From NCBI RefSeq assembly GCF_017377735.1, contig NZ_JAFVMH010000003.1, forward strand, positions 62,001 through 126,000: a stretch of DNA of 64,000 nt. Direction: 5' to 3'. The translations under genes were made by a program, and so were the position numbers. This DNA is from Acetobacter garciniae. Its GTDB lineage: Bacteria; Pseudomonadota; Alphaproteobacteria; Acetobacterales; Acetobacteraceae. Positions within the stretch are counted from its first letter, which is position 1. Each line of letters starts with the position of its first letter. Below the pieces are notes generated by a model. It was not told where the DNA came from and did not search any database. It saw only the letters and a program-made list of their open reading frames with translations. This document shows, in pieces, positions 34,497 to 42,279 of this stretch.

Positions 34497-35252
34497 ATGA
34501 CCGATGTCAGCTCAGACGAATGGCGCCTGCGTGTGCGCCTTGCCGAATGTTACCATCTGGTCGATTATTTTGGCTGGACGGAGATGATCTTCAACCATAT
34601 CTCGGTCCGCCTGCCGGGCGAGACACGACGCTATCTCGTCAACGCCTTCGGCCTGAACTACGACGAAATCTCGCCCGAGAACCTGCTTGTGGTCAATGCC
34701 GATGGCAAGCTGGAGGGCGATCCGGCCGACAAGCCCAACCCTGCGGGTTTCGCGCTGCACGGGGCCATCCACGCTGCGCGTGATGATGTGCACTGCATCA
34801 TCCACACCCATACGAGCGAGGTCAGCGCCGTTGCCGTCAAGCAGGGCGGTTTCAGCCACGACAACTTCTACGGTGCGCAGCTTTTCGGCCGGGTGGGCTA
34901 CCACGCGTTCGAGGGCATTACCCTGTATGAGGAAGAACGCCCCCGCATGCTCGAAAGCCTGGGCGACAAGCACGTGCTGGTGCTGCGCAACCACGGCGTG
35001 GCGGTGGGCGAGAGCGATATCGCCCGCGCGTTCTTCCTGCTCTGGACCGTGCAGCGCGCGGCGGAAATCCAGTGCCATGCGGGCATGATCCCCGGCCCCG
35101 ACACGCCGATCAGCGACAAGATCCGGGCCGCCTGTGCGCGTGACGCCGCATGGGTGATTTCCTCCACCAATGCCGCCGACAAGATGTTCGATGCCGCCGT
35201 GCGCAAGATGCGGCGCGAACGCGGCCCGCTCTGGCACGGTGACAATGCGTGA
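34497..35252 (+). CDS. class II aldolase/adducin-family protein
   Basis: A 251-residue zinc protein of the fuculose-aldolase/adducin fold. Metal ligands are H103 and H105 in CIIHTHTSEVSA and H166 in LVLRNHGVAVG. FNHISVRLPGE and PNPAGFALHGAIH match the family. Members cleave phospho-sugar aldols or act as decarboxylases and epimerases; in aromatic clusters, relatives decarboxylate or cleave 2-oxo-4-hydroxy acids. The start is 3 bases after the PanE-like gene, with GGGAGA upstream, so it belongs to the same operon. Confidence 0.87.
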   Translation: MTDVSSDEWRLRVRLAECYHLVDYFGWTEMIFNHISVRLPGETRRYLVNAFGLNYDEISPENLLVVNADGKLEGDPADKPNPAGFALHGAIHAARDDVHCIIHTHTSEVSAVAVKQGGFSHDNFYGAQLFGRVGYHAFEGITLYEEERPRMLESLGDKHVLVLRNHGVAVGESDIARAFFLLWTVQRAAEIQCHAGMIPGPDTPISDKIRAACARDAAWVISSTNAADKMFDAAVRKMRRERGPLWHGDNA

Positions 35253-35348
35253 CATACGGCGCGTGATGGCGGCCGGGGCTATGGGCCTGTTCCACACCCC
35301 CCGGCCCGTGCCCCGGATACCGCCCGTAACGTCCGCCCTGATGCGAGC

Positions 35349-35428
35349 CAGTAATACAGGCCAGTAATACAAGCCCGTGATACCGGCCATTGATACCGTC
35401 CCGTGATGCAGGCCCGCGATACAGGCCG
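35349..35428. repeat. degenerate tandem repeat, unit about 14 bases
   Basis: In the 250-base gap between the aldolase and amidase genes, about six copies of a unit close to CCGTGATACAGGCC follow each other, with forms such as CCAGTAATACAGG, CCGTGATACCGGCC, CATTGATACCGTCC and CCGCGATACAGGCC. No reading frame or strong fold explains it. The rest of the gap holds only the AAGGAGGTGA ribosome site of the amidase. Confidence 0.65.
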
Positions 35429-35502
35429 TATCGCCCATGCTGACGCCGGAATTCGTCCATCCCTGCCATGCCCGCCATGCCGAAAGCCAAGGAGGTGACC
35501 CG

Positions 35503-36744
35503 ATGAGTGAAGACAGATTGCGCCATGCCGCAGCCCTCATCCAGCGTATCGAAACGAGCGAACCCGTCCTGCGTGCGTTCACCGCCTATGACCCGGTGCG
35601 TATCCGTGCTGAAGCGCTGGGCGCACCCCAGGGCCCGCTGAGCGGGCTGAGCGTGGGCGTGAAGGATATTATCGACACCGCCGATTACGCCACGGGCCAC
35701 GGTTCCCCCATTTACGACGGCTGGCACCCCCGTTCGGATGCATCCTGCGTGACATTGCTGCGGGCTGCGGGCGCTGTCTGCGTGGGCAAGACCGTCACCA
35801 CCGAATTCGCGTTCTTCCGCGCCGGGGCCACGGTCAATCCGTACGACCATGCGCGCACGCCCGGCGGGTCTTCCTCCGGTTCGGCCACGGCGGTGGCGGC
35901 GGGCATGATCGATATCGGCCTGGCATCTCAGACGGCGGCCTCGCTCACGCGTCCGGCGTCCTATTGCGGCATTGTCGGCTTCAAGCCCAGCTACGGGCGC
36001 TATGCGTCCGCCGGGATCAAGAGCCTGGCCCCCTCCTTCGACACATTGGGCACCATGACGCGCGATGTCGCGACCGCCGCCCTGGCCGATGGCGTGCTCA
36101 AGGGCCCGGTGGCCGCCCCCACGCCGCTGGTGGCGCAGGCCCCCAAGCGGATCGGCCTGTGCCGTACCCCGCACTGGGCCGAGGCCGGCCCCGCAACACA
36201 GGCGGCGCTGGAGCAGGCCGCCGGCCTGTTCGGCGCGCAGGTGGAGGTGGCCGAGATCGACCTGTCCGCCTTTGCCGATGCCGCCGACCTGCACATTACC
36301 ATCATGAGCTACGAGGCCGTGCAGGCCCTGGCGTGGGAATATACCCACCGGCGCGACATGCTCAGCCCGCAGATCTCGGCGCTGCTCGAAGCCGGGCGGG
36401 GTATTTCCTACGCCACCTACCGCACCGCCCTGGCCCGCGCACAGGACCTGCGCGCGCGCATGGCGGAACTGACACCGCCGGGCACGGTGCTGCTGGCCCC
36501 CGCCGCCCCTGACGTGGCCCCGCTGCTGAGCGAAGGCACGGGCAGCCCGCTGTTCAGCCGCCTGTGGACGCTTTTGCGCCTGCCCACCATCACCCTGCCC
36601 GGGCTGGTCAGTGCGACCGGCCTGCCCGTGGGCGTGCAGCTTCTGGGCCCGTTCGGGGAGGACGAAGCCCTGCTGGCCCACGCCGCCTGGGCCGAGACAG
36701 TGCTGCCCGCCCGCCCCGTGCCCCCCGCGGTTTCGCTGGGCTGA
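35503..36744 (+). CDS. amidase signature family hydrolase
   Basis: A 413-residue amidase. The Ser-cisSer-Lys triad is K54 (GVKDIIDT), S123 in GGSSSGSATA and nucleophile S147 in QTAASLTRPA. The usual DTGGS motif is thus altered to QTAAS, which may change the substrate or activity. AAGGAGGTGA 8 bases upstream is a near-perfect ribosome site. Length is slightly short for the family (usually 430-500). It follows the aldolase and precedes two NTF2-fold genes. Together with the hydrolase-like genes, it suggests an amide or carbamoyl substrate in the pathway. Activity is inferred. Confidence 0.87.
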   Translation: MSEDRLRHAAALIQRIETSEPVLRAFTAYDPVRIRAEALGAPQGPLSGLSVGVKDIIDTADYATGHGSPIYDGWHPRSDASCVTLLRAAGAVCVGKTVTTEFAFFRAGATVNPYDHARTPGGSSSGSATAVAAGMIDIGLASQTAASLTRPASYCGIVGFKPSYGRYASAGIKSLAPSFDTLGTMTRDVATAALADGVLKGPVAAPTPLVAQAPKRIGLCRTPHWAEAGPATQAALEQAAGLFGAQVEVAEIDLSAFADAADLHITIMSYEAVQALAWEYTHRRDMLSPQISALLEAGRGISYATYRTALARAQDLRARMAELTPPGTVLLAPAAPDVAPLLSEGTGSPLFSRLWTLLRLPTITLPGLVSATGLPVGVQLLGPFGEDEALLAHAAWAETVLPARPVPPAVSLG

Positions 36745-36791
36745 CGGGACGGTGCCCCGGTATGGCACCCATTTCCAAGGAGAGTGACCCC

Positions 36792-37385
36792 ATGGCCGAT
36801 GATACATCCCCATCCGCAAGCCTTGTCGCCACGCTGAGTGCCAACCTGGCGGCCCTGACCCGCCGGGTGGAGGACCTGGAAGCCGAAGCGGCGATCCGCC
36901 GCATTCAGGCGCGCTACATGTTCCTGTGCGACACGCCCTGCCCCGAAGCCGGGGTGGAGGACGACGCCACGCGGATCGATCGGATCATGGAACTGTATAC
37001 AGAAGACGCAGTGTGGGAAGGGGTGGGGGAATACTACACCAACCAGTTCGGCCAGTGTGTGGGCAAGGCGGCCATTCGCAGGCATTTCGAAGGGTTCTGG
37101 GGCCTCAAGCGCGACCCGGCTCTGGTGCTGAACGTGCATTACCTGACATCCGAACAGATCCATGTGCATGGCGATACGGCAGATGGGCAATGGGTGCATT
37201 GCCAGCCCTGGATTTTCAGCGATGGCAGTTCGCTGCTGCGTTCGAGCCGCCTGAACAACCTGTTCCGCCGCGAAGACGGTGTGTGGAAAATTGCCCGCAC
37301 CCGCACGGAAAATGTCTTCATCGCCCCGCTGGCCACCGGCTGGGCGCAAAGCATCCCCACCCGCTCGGTGCTGATGCAGCCCTAA
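36792..37385 (+). CDS. NTF2/SnoaL-like protein
   Basis: A 197-residue protein with an N-terminal coiled segment (LSANLAALTRRVEDLEAEAA, about 14-33) and an NTF2-like alpha+beta barrel (RYMFLCDTPCPEAGVEDDAT, then LYTEDAVWEGVGEYY, RHFEGFWGLKRD, FRREDGVWKIARTRTE). This pattern is that of SnoaL-like dehydratases/isomerases found in ring-hydroxylating clusters. AAGGAG precedes the ATG by 9 bases. The catalytic activity is not known; related folds carry out dehydration, isomerisation or only bind ligand. It is co-directional with another small NTF2-fold gene downstream. Confidence 0.8.
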   Translation: MADDTSPSASLVATLSANLAALTRRVEDLEAEAAIRRIQARYMFLCDTPCPEAGVEDDATRIDRIMELYTEDAVWEGVGEYYTNQFGQCVGKAAIRRHFEGFWGLKRDPALVLNVHYLTSEQIHVHGDTADGQWVHCQPWIFSDGSSLLRSSRLNNLFRREDGVWKIARTRTENVFIAPLATGWAQSIPTRSVLMQP

Positions 37386-37439
37386 AGGCCGCAATCGGCC
37401 GGACGCTATAAAAACAGACGTATAAAAAGGACTTTTCCG

Positions 37440-37832
37440 ATGGATGATCTCAAGGTCGCAACACAGGAAATCGTGGACCTGCACGTGCTGCTCCAGGCAT
37501 GGTTCCGGGGCGAGGGGTCTGAAAACCCGCAGGATATCCTGGCCCATTTCGCACCGGGTTATGAAATGGTAGGGGCCGCGGGCCGCCGCATCGGGCTGGA
37601 CGCCTTTGCGGGTGCGCTGCCCGTGCTGCGCGGCTCACGCCCCGGCCTGGTGATGGAGATCGAGGACGTGGCCATCCACACCCGCCTGGGCGAAGCCCTG
37701 CTGGCCACCTACCGGGAAGTGCAGACCCAGGGCGAAAGCCGCACCGAACGCTGGTCGAGTGCGCTGTTCGTGCCCGGCAACACCGCAACCGGCCTGGCCT
37801 GGAGCTTTTTGCAGGAAACCTTCCTGCCCTGA
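37440..37832 (+). CDS. small NTF2-like (DUF4440-type) protein
   Basis: A 130-residue protein with the NTF2 fold pattern: a first helix WFRGEGSENPQDILAHFAPG, strand pair YEMVGAAGRRIG and VMEIEDVAIHTRLGEALLAT, and RTERWSSALFVP. AAGGA is 11 bases before the ATG. It differs from its neighbour at 36792 by lacking the coiled N-terminus. Function unknown; a binding or accessory role in the aromatic pathway is possible. Confidence 0.75.
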   Translation: MDDLKVATQEIVDLHVLLQAWFRGEGSENPQDILAHFAPGYEMVGAAGRRIGLDAFAGALPVLRGSRPGLVMEIEDVAIHTRLGEALLATYREVQTQGESRTERWSSALFVPGNTATGLAWSFLQETFLP

Positions 37833-37961
37833 AAAACCCGGCACGGCGTCACCCCGTATCGCCACGCGGGGTGGCGCGGGGCATGATCCATGGGCCGCGC
37901 GCATGGACAGGGCGGGTAATTATTATAGTGTTACGATACCGATACAATTAAGGGGCAGGCC

Positions 37962-39242
37962 ATGAAAGCGCGTTCCGTGATTACCCTGTTCGCGACAGCC
38001 TATGTCCTGTCCTTTGTGGACCGGCAGATTCTTGCGTTGCTGATCGGCCCGGTCAAGGCCGATCTGGGCCTGTCCGACTTCCAGTTCGCGCTGCTCAACG
38101 GTCTTGCCTTCGCGCTGTTCTATTCCGTGCTGGGCCTGCCGGTGGCGGCTTTGGCCGATCGCATGCCACGCCCGCCCATTCTGGCGAGTGGCGTGGCGTT
38201 ATGGAGTGTAGCGACAATCGGCTGCGGTTTTTCCTCGAACTTCTGGCAGCTTTTTGCCTGTCGCACCTGCGTGGGCATTGGGGAGGCAGCTCTTGTGCCC
38301 GCCGTCTATTCCTTCCTGGCCGATATCGTTCCCCCCGCACGGCTGGGCCGCACGCTGGCACTGTTCTCGCTCGGCTCCTTCGTGGGGGCGGGGCTGGCCT
38401 TCCTGTGCGGCGGCATGGTGCTGGCCGCGCTGCATGACGCCACATCCTGGCACGGTATTGCGGGGTGGAAACTGTGTTTCATGGCCGTGGGCCTGCCCGG
38501 CCTGCCCCTGGCGCTGAGCATTGCGCTGGGCGTGCGCGAACCCGCCGGGCGGGTTTATGCGCAAACCGGGCACGCGGCGGGCCCGAACCCGTCCGCCTGG
38601 GCGGCCCCGCGCTACATGGCCCGGCATTGGAAGTTCTTTACGCTGCATTTTCTGGGCTATTCCTGCACGGCCATCATCCTGTTCTCGCTCATGAGCTGGA
38701 CGCCGGCGCTGCTGGGGCGCGGGCGGCATTTTTCGCACCAGGATGTGGGGCTGGTCATGGGCCTGATCGCCATCGTGTGCGGGTGCGGCGGGGTTTATAC
38801 CAGCGGGCGGCTGATCGACCTGCTGGCCAGCCGTGGCCATGCCGATGCACCGGCCCGGGTCGGGCTGACGGGGGCTGTCGCGGCCCCGCTCTTTCTGCTT
38901 GCGGCGCTGTCCATGTCCGCGAACGTGGCGTTTGTGCTGCTGCTGGCGGTGGCGTTCTTTTTCGCGTCCTTCCCCATGCCGCCTTCGGCACTGGTGGTGC
39001 AGCAGCGGGTGCCCAAAGCCCTGCGCGCGCAGTTTTCAGCCACATTGCTGCTGTGCAACGCCATGATAGGCCTGTCCGGCGGGTCCATGCTGATCGGCTA
39101 TCTGGATGACCACGTGTTCCGCACGGCGGGTGGTGTTGCGTCCTCCCTGGGGTGGGTGGTGGCGGGGGCGGCGGTTGTCTCTGCCCTGTGCATTGCCGCA
39201 ACCCGGCCGTATCTGCGCAATCCCGAACCAGCCAACGGATAA
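37962..39242 (+). CDS. MFS transporter, spinster/hexuronate-like
   Basis: A 426-residue, 12-helix major facilitator. The N-terminus SFVDRQILALLIGPVKADLG and the loop FYSVLGLPVAALADRMPRPP are typical of the spinster-like/anion:cation symporter group, often found with aromatic or sugar-acid catabolism. AAGGGG precedes the ATG. It is the last gene of the catabolic series and is followed at once by a hairpin element. It probably moves a substrate or product of the pathway across the inner membrane. Confidence 0.9.
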   Translation: MKARSVITLFATAYVLSFVDRQILALLIGPVKADLGLSDFQFALLNGLAFALFYSVLGLPVAALADRMPRPPILASGVALWSVATIGCGFSSNFWQLFACRTCVGIGEAALVPAVYSFLADIVPPARLGRTLALFSLGSFVGAGLAFLCGGMVLAALHDATSWHGIAGWKLCFMAVGLPGLPLALSIALGVREPAGRVYAQTGHAAGPNPSAWAAPRYMARHWKFFTLHFLGYSCTAIILFSLMSWTPALLGRGRHFSHQDVGLVMGLIAIVCGCGGVYTSGRLIDLLASRGHADAPARVGLTGAVAAPLFLLAALSMSANVAFVLLLAVAFFFASFPMPPSALVVQQRVPKALRAQFSATLLLCNAMIGLSGGSMLIGYLDDHVFRTAGGVASSLGWVVAGAAVVSALCIAATRPYLRNPEPANG

Positions 39243-39250
39243 AAGTTTTT

Positions 39251-39288
39251 GGTGACGCTTTTTTAAAAAAGCTTCAAAAAACGTCACC
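39251..39288. terminator. nested palindrome after MFS gene, terminator or dispersed repeat
   Basis: Outer arms GGTGACG (39251-39257) and CGTCACC (39282-39288) enclose the perfect 16-base palindrome GCTTTTTTAAAAAAGC (39257-39272). A TTTTG follows the right arm and AAAAG precedes the left arm, so it can end transcripts from both sides. It starts 9 bases after the MFS stop. Hairpins of this look occur between genes in acetic acid bacteria, so it may be a dispersed intergenic element; I cannot confirm this without a genome scan. Confidence 0.65.
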
Positions 39289-39373
39289 TTTTGAAAAAAT
39301 GCGACACCCATAACCTTTTAAGGAATATTGTGTCGGCAGCTTATACGCCCCGGCTCGGCGTCCGCTCGTGCCG

Positions 39374-40033
39374 TCAGTGAAAATCGGCGCGGAATTTATC
39401 CACTGCGGCCTGGGCGCAGGCCTCGTCCTTGTCCCCGCCCGATGCGCCTGAAACACCAATGCCGCCCAGCACCGTGCCGTCGGCCTTGCGCAACGTCACG
39501 CCCCCGGCAATGAAAATGACCTCAGGCACTGTTGCCAGTGACCCGTCGGCCGGGCCTGTCAGTTTGGCGGCGACAAGTTCACTGGTCGAATTCTTGTTAA
39601 AGGCCATGCCGTAGGAATAGGCAGTATAGGCCTTGCGGTAGGACACCGACAAAGATTGCAGGGGCACGGTATCGCCCTTGATGACAACCTGCTGGTGGCC
39701 GGACGGGTCCACCACTGTCGCCGTGACAGAAAAACCGCGCGCCGCACAGACACGAACAGCCTCCGCCGCCAGTTTTTCGGCCGTCATCCAGTCGAGCTTC
39801 TGCGTGGTGATTAGGTTCGTGCCCGCAGCCCGCGCCTGCGGGGCCATTGCCCCGCCCGCAAGGCTTCCCGCGCAAAGCATGAAAGCCCCCGCAAGGACCG
39901 CTGAAGGGCCGCCCCGAAGTGTTCTGGCAAGAACACCCCCAAGCCCCGAAAGGGTCTGCCCAAGCCCCGCCGGAATAGCCCCCTCAGCAGCTTTGCCGGC
40001 AGCTTTCCTGCCAGCCCTTGCGGTGTGGCGCAT
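39374..40033 (-). CDS. GlcG/HbpS-like exported protein (DUF336 family)
   Basis: A 219-residue protein. The N-terminus is long (about 50 residues) before the export signal LAGAFMLCAGSLAGGAMAPQ, which ends at ARAAG. The mature part matches the GlcG/HbpS fold: LDWMTAEKLAAEAVRVCAAR, SVTATVVDPSGHQQVVI, AYTAYSYGMAFNKNS and AGGVTLRKADGTVLGGIGVS. HbpS-type proteins bind haem or cofactors, while GlcG's role is unclear. GAGGAA precedes the ATG. It begins 3 bases after the aldo-keto reductase stop, so the two are an operon on the reverse strand. Confidence 0.85.
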   Translation of the reverse strand: MRHTARAGRKAAGKAAEGAIPAGLGQTLSGLGGVLARTLRGGPSAVLAGAFMLCAGSLAGGAMAPQARAAGTNLITTQKLDWMTAEKLAAEAVRVCAARGFSVTATVVDPSGHQQVVIKGDTVPLQSLSVSYRKAYTAYSYGMAFNKNSTSELVAAKLTGPADGSLATVPEVIFIAGGVTLRKADGTVLGGIGVSGASGGDKDEACAQAAVDKFRADFH

Positions 40034-40036
40034 GGG

Positions 40037-40888
40037 TCAGAATTCCTCGTAAGTGGCCGGGTCCTGGCCGAAGGTGCGCCCGTCGGGCCGGGCGAGGGTT
40101 GCGATCTGTTCCATGTCCTGCGGGCTCAGTTCGAAATCGAACACGCTGAGGTTTTCGGTCTGGCGCGGTGCGGCCGTGGCCTTGGGCAGCGGCACGGCAC
40201 CAAGCTGGACATGCCAGCGCAGGATGACCTGGGCAATCGTCTTGCCCACCCGTGTGGCCACGGTCTTGAGTACGGGGTCTTGCAGCATGTGGCTGGCCCG
40301 GCCCAGCGGGCTCCACGACTGGGTGAGAATACCATGCGCCTTATCGAAGGCGCGCTGTTCCGCCTGGGGAAAATAGGGGTGCAGTTCCACCTGGTTCACG
40401 GCGGGGGTGACACCGGTTTCGGCAATGATCTTTTCAAGGTGTTCGGGCAGGAAGTTGCACACGCCAATGGAACGGATCAGGCCTTTTTTCTGTGCCTCGA
40501 TCAATGCGGTCCAGGCTTCGACATACAGGCCCTTGCTGGGGTTCGGCCAGTGGATGAGATACTGGTCGTAATAGTCGAGCTGCGCGCGATAGAGCGATTC
40601 CTCGACCGTGGCGATGGCTTCCTTGAAATGCTGGTGGCGGCCCGGCAGCTTGGAGGTCACGCGCAGTTCCGCACGCGGAATGCCAGACTGGCGGATGGCT
40701 TCGCCCACGGCCCCTTCATTTTCGTAATTGAAGGCGGAATCGAGCAGGCGGTAGCCGACCTTGATCGCGCTGACCATGTCGCCAACGCCGGCCGAGCCGT
40801 TCAGCAGATAGGTTCCAAACCCGATGGCGGGCTGGGTCGCCCCGTCGTTCAGGGTCCGTGTCGGGATTGTCGGTGCGGTCATGGGCAT
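40037..40888 (-). CDS. aldo/keto reductase
   Basis: A 283-residue AKR of the 2,5-diketogluconate reductase-like group. The catalytic tetrad is D50, Y55, K80 and H113 (LLDSAFNYENE, TSKLPG, LIHWPNPSKG), and SIGVCNFLPEHLE and the NADPH-binding LPKATAAPRQTEN are present. AAGGAG 6 bases before the ATG is a strong ribosome site. These enzymes reduce aldehydes and keto-sugars with NADPH. In acetic acid bacteria, keto-gluconate or aldehyde detoxification is plausible. Confidence 0.93.
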   Translation of the reverse strand: MPMTAPTIPTRTLNDGATQPAIGFGTYLLNGSAGVGDMVSAIKVGYRLLDSAFNYENEGAVGEAIRQSGIPRAELRVTSKLPGRHQHFKEAIATVEESLYRAQLDYYDQYLIHWPNPSKGLYVEAWTALIEAQKKGLIRSIGVCNFLPEHLEKIIAETGVTPAVNQVELHPYFPQAEQRAFDKAHGILTQSWSPLGRASHMLQDPVLKTVATRVGKTIAQVILRWHVQLGAVPLPKATAAPRQTENLSVFDFELSPQDMEQIATLARPDGRTFGQDPATYEEF

Positions 40889-41436
40889 AAGCTCCTTGTT
40901 CTGATCCCGGCCGTGCCATCGTCACCAAGACAGGCCGGAATGCGCGGGGGTGTCGCGGGCGACACCAGGAATGCTGTCGCGGCACGATGGCGGCGAACAG
41001 CCCCCGCGCGGGGAAAGTCTGGCGTTTGTCGGCCGCTCTGGTGCCGGGACAAACGCATGGATTCAGCAACCGAAGGGAGGAGGCATGTCTTCGCAGGTGA
41101 CGGGGACGTGCATGGTTATGTGTCTCCCAAATGCTTGAACGCGCGTGACCCCGGCTTGTGCCAGGGGCAGGCTATGGGTGCGTGGCCGGCCATGAGAGAG
41201 CATGAAATGCGTCGCGTCAACGCGTATCAATGGCCAGCTTGCCGGTTGCGGGGCATGACAGCGCGTGGCGATAGCACGCCTGCGTGTCATGGTATCCGTG
41301 AATTCACTATAAAAAAAGCGATATCGTTTGGCAAGGTCGGGTGCAAAAGCGGGTGCCATCCGCCTGCTGTGCGTATCGCTCGTCAGGCTCTATAATGTCA
41401 CGCTGCGGGAATGCAGGGCAACGGGGCAGGAAGGCC
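40889..41436. other. 548-base gap with one tiny unexplained frame
   Basis: No ordinary gene is supported here. The reverse promoter for the aldo-keto reductase must lie at its left end. One short frame, 41085-41138 (17 residues), stands out for its ribosome site AAGGGAGGAGG, and a CACTATAAAA sequence near 41313 is AT-rich against a GC-rich background. A perfect repeat GTCGCGGGCGAC near 40953 is a short GC-rich dyad. Confidence 0.5.
41085..41138 (+). CDS. possible 17-residue peptide with strong ribosome site
   Basis: The frame encodes MSSQVTGTCMVMCLPNA and stops. The ATG is preceded by AAGGGAGGAGG at the correct distance, stronger than for most genes here. The peptide has two cysteines in TCMVMC. 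It could be a leader peptide, a remnant of a decayed gene, or chance. No family is recognised. Confidence 0.3.
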   Translation: MSSQVTGTCMVMCLPNA

Positions 41437-41646
41437 ATGGCGCAGAATTTTCACGTTGGTGAGCGGGTGTGGTGGAATTCCGAAGCGGGGCGTGTGGGCG
41501 GCACCATTATCGCGGTGCACACGCAGGATTTCCCGGTCAATGGCTATACCCACCATGCCAGCGCGCAGGACCCGCAATATGAAATCCGCAGTCTCAAGAC
41601 CGATCATATCGCCTTCCACAAGGGGGCGGCCCTGACACGGGAATAA
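41437..41646 (+). CDS. HVA1/DUF2945-family small protein
   Basis: A 69-residue protein with the Tudor-like DUF2945 pattern: HVGERVWWNSEAGRVGGTII, then DPQYEIRSLKTDHIAFHKGA. The ATG at 41437 has GGAAGG 5-10 bases upstream; the frame extends to 41341 without domain character. Members are common, small and of unknown function in bacteria. It stands alone between two long gaps. Confidence 0.82.
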   Translation: MAQNFHVGERVWWNSEAGRVGGTIIAVHTQDFPVNGYTHHASAQDPQYEIRSLKTDHIAFHKGAALTRE

Positions 41647-42279
41647 CCCGCCGGGCAAGACCGTGCAGGATGAACGACCCGGCCTGATACGCCCGTTCTG
41701 TGGCGTGACCGCGCAGCCGCGCCTGTCCGGACACGACAATGCCGGCTGCGGAGTCTCCAGGCGCGGCCGTGCCTGCGGGGGGAACGGCCCGGTGCGCGCG
41801 CGGACATGGCACGCCCGTTCAGCATGTTTCATGACAGGGACTGTTTTGTCTCCCGTCAGGCAAAAGCCGCCCTGCATGGGGGGAGAACTGGCATAACGCG
41901 CGCATCATGGGCCGGCGGCAGGGACGGCCATGGTTATTCTGGCGGGTGTTCGCAACTATGCGGCGTTTCTTCACGGCCCTGTACCGCGCAATAGGGGAGG
42001 GCGGGAAATCTGTAGGAATTTGTACCTCTCTCGTTCCAAGAGTATAAATTTTTACATTTATTATAAAAAGAACGCAATTCAGCGAATCAATACAAATAAA
42101 GTTCACAGATTGCGGTTAATTAATTATTAAATTAAGTTTGACTAATTTCAAGATGATGTGATTTCGTAAGTCCACCGCAGGCACAGGGCCCGCAGTCCCG
42201 CCCCGCTTCCCTGCGGGTGTGGATACGATGGACCCGACTGCTTTCCTGCTAGAAAAATGTTGTATGTCAGGAGGTTGAC
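41647..42279. promoter_or_regulatory. lsdA upstream region
   Basis: No convincing gene lies in these 633 bases. The first half is GC-rich. From about 42010 to 42165 the sequence is strikingly AT-rich, a plausible promoter region for levansucrase, with a TTGACT hexamer at 42138. Between this and the start lies a hairpin with arms CCCGCAG (42189-42195) and CTGCGGG (42211-42217), so the lsdA transcript would carry a structured leader. AGGAGG lies 5-10 bases before the lsdA ATG. Confidence 0.5.
42189..42217 (+). promoter_or_regulatory. leader hairpin upstream of lsdA
   Basis: Perfect 7-bp arms CCCGCAG and CTGCGGG with a 15-base loop lie between the AT-rich promoter region and the lsdA start. No T-run follows, so an mRNA-stability or translation effect is more likely than termination. 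No function is shown by the sequence alone. Confidence 0.4.

Noticed and set aside
40025-41395. A 456-residue open frame on the forward strand opposite the aldo-keto reductase
   Set aside because: It runs antisense to a gene with a complete catalytic tetrad and strong ribosome site; its composition looks like the complement of coding sequence and no domain is visible.
41819-42130. Short frames on both strands in the AT-rich block before lsdA
   Set aside because: No ribosome site, no domain and no conserved look; the block is better explained as promoter DNA.
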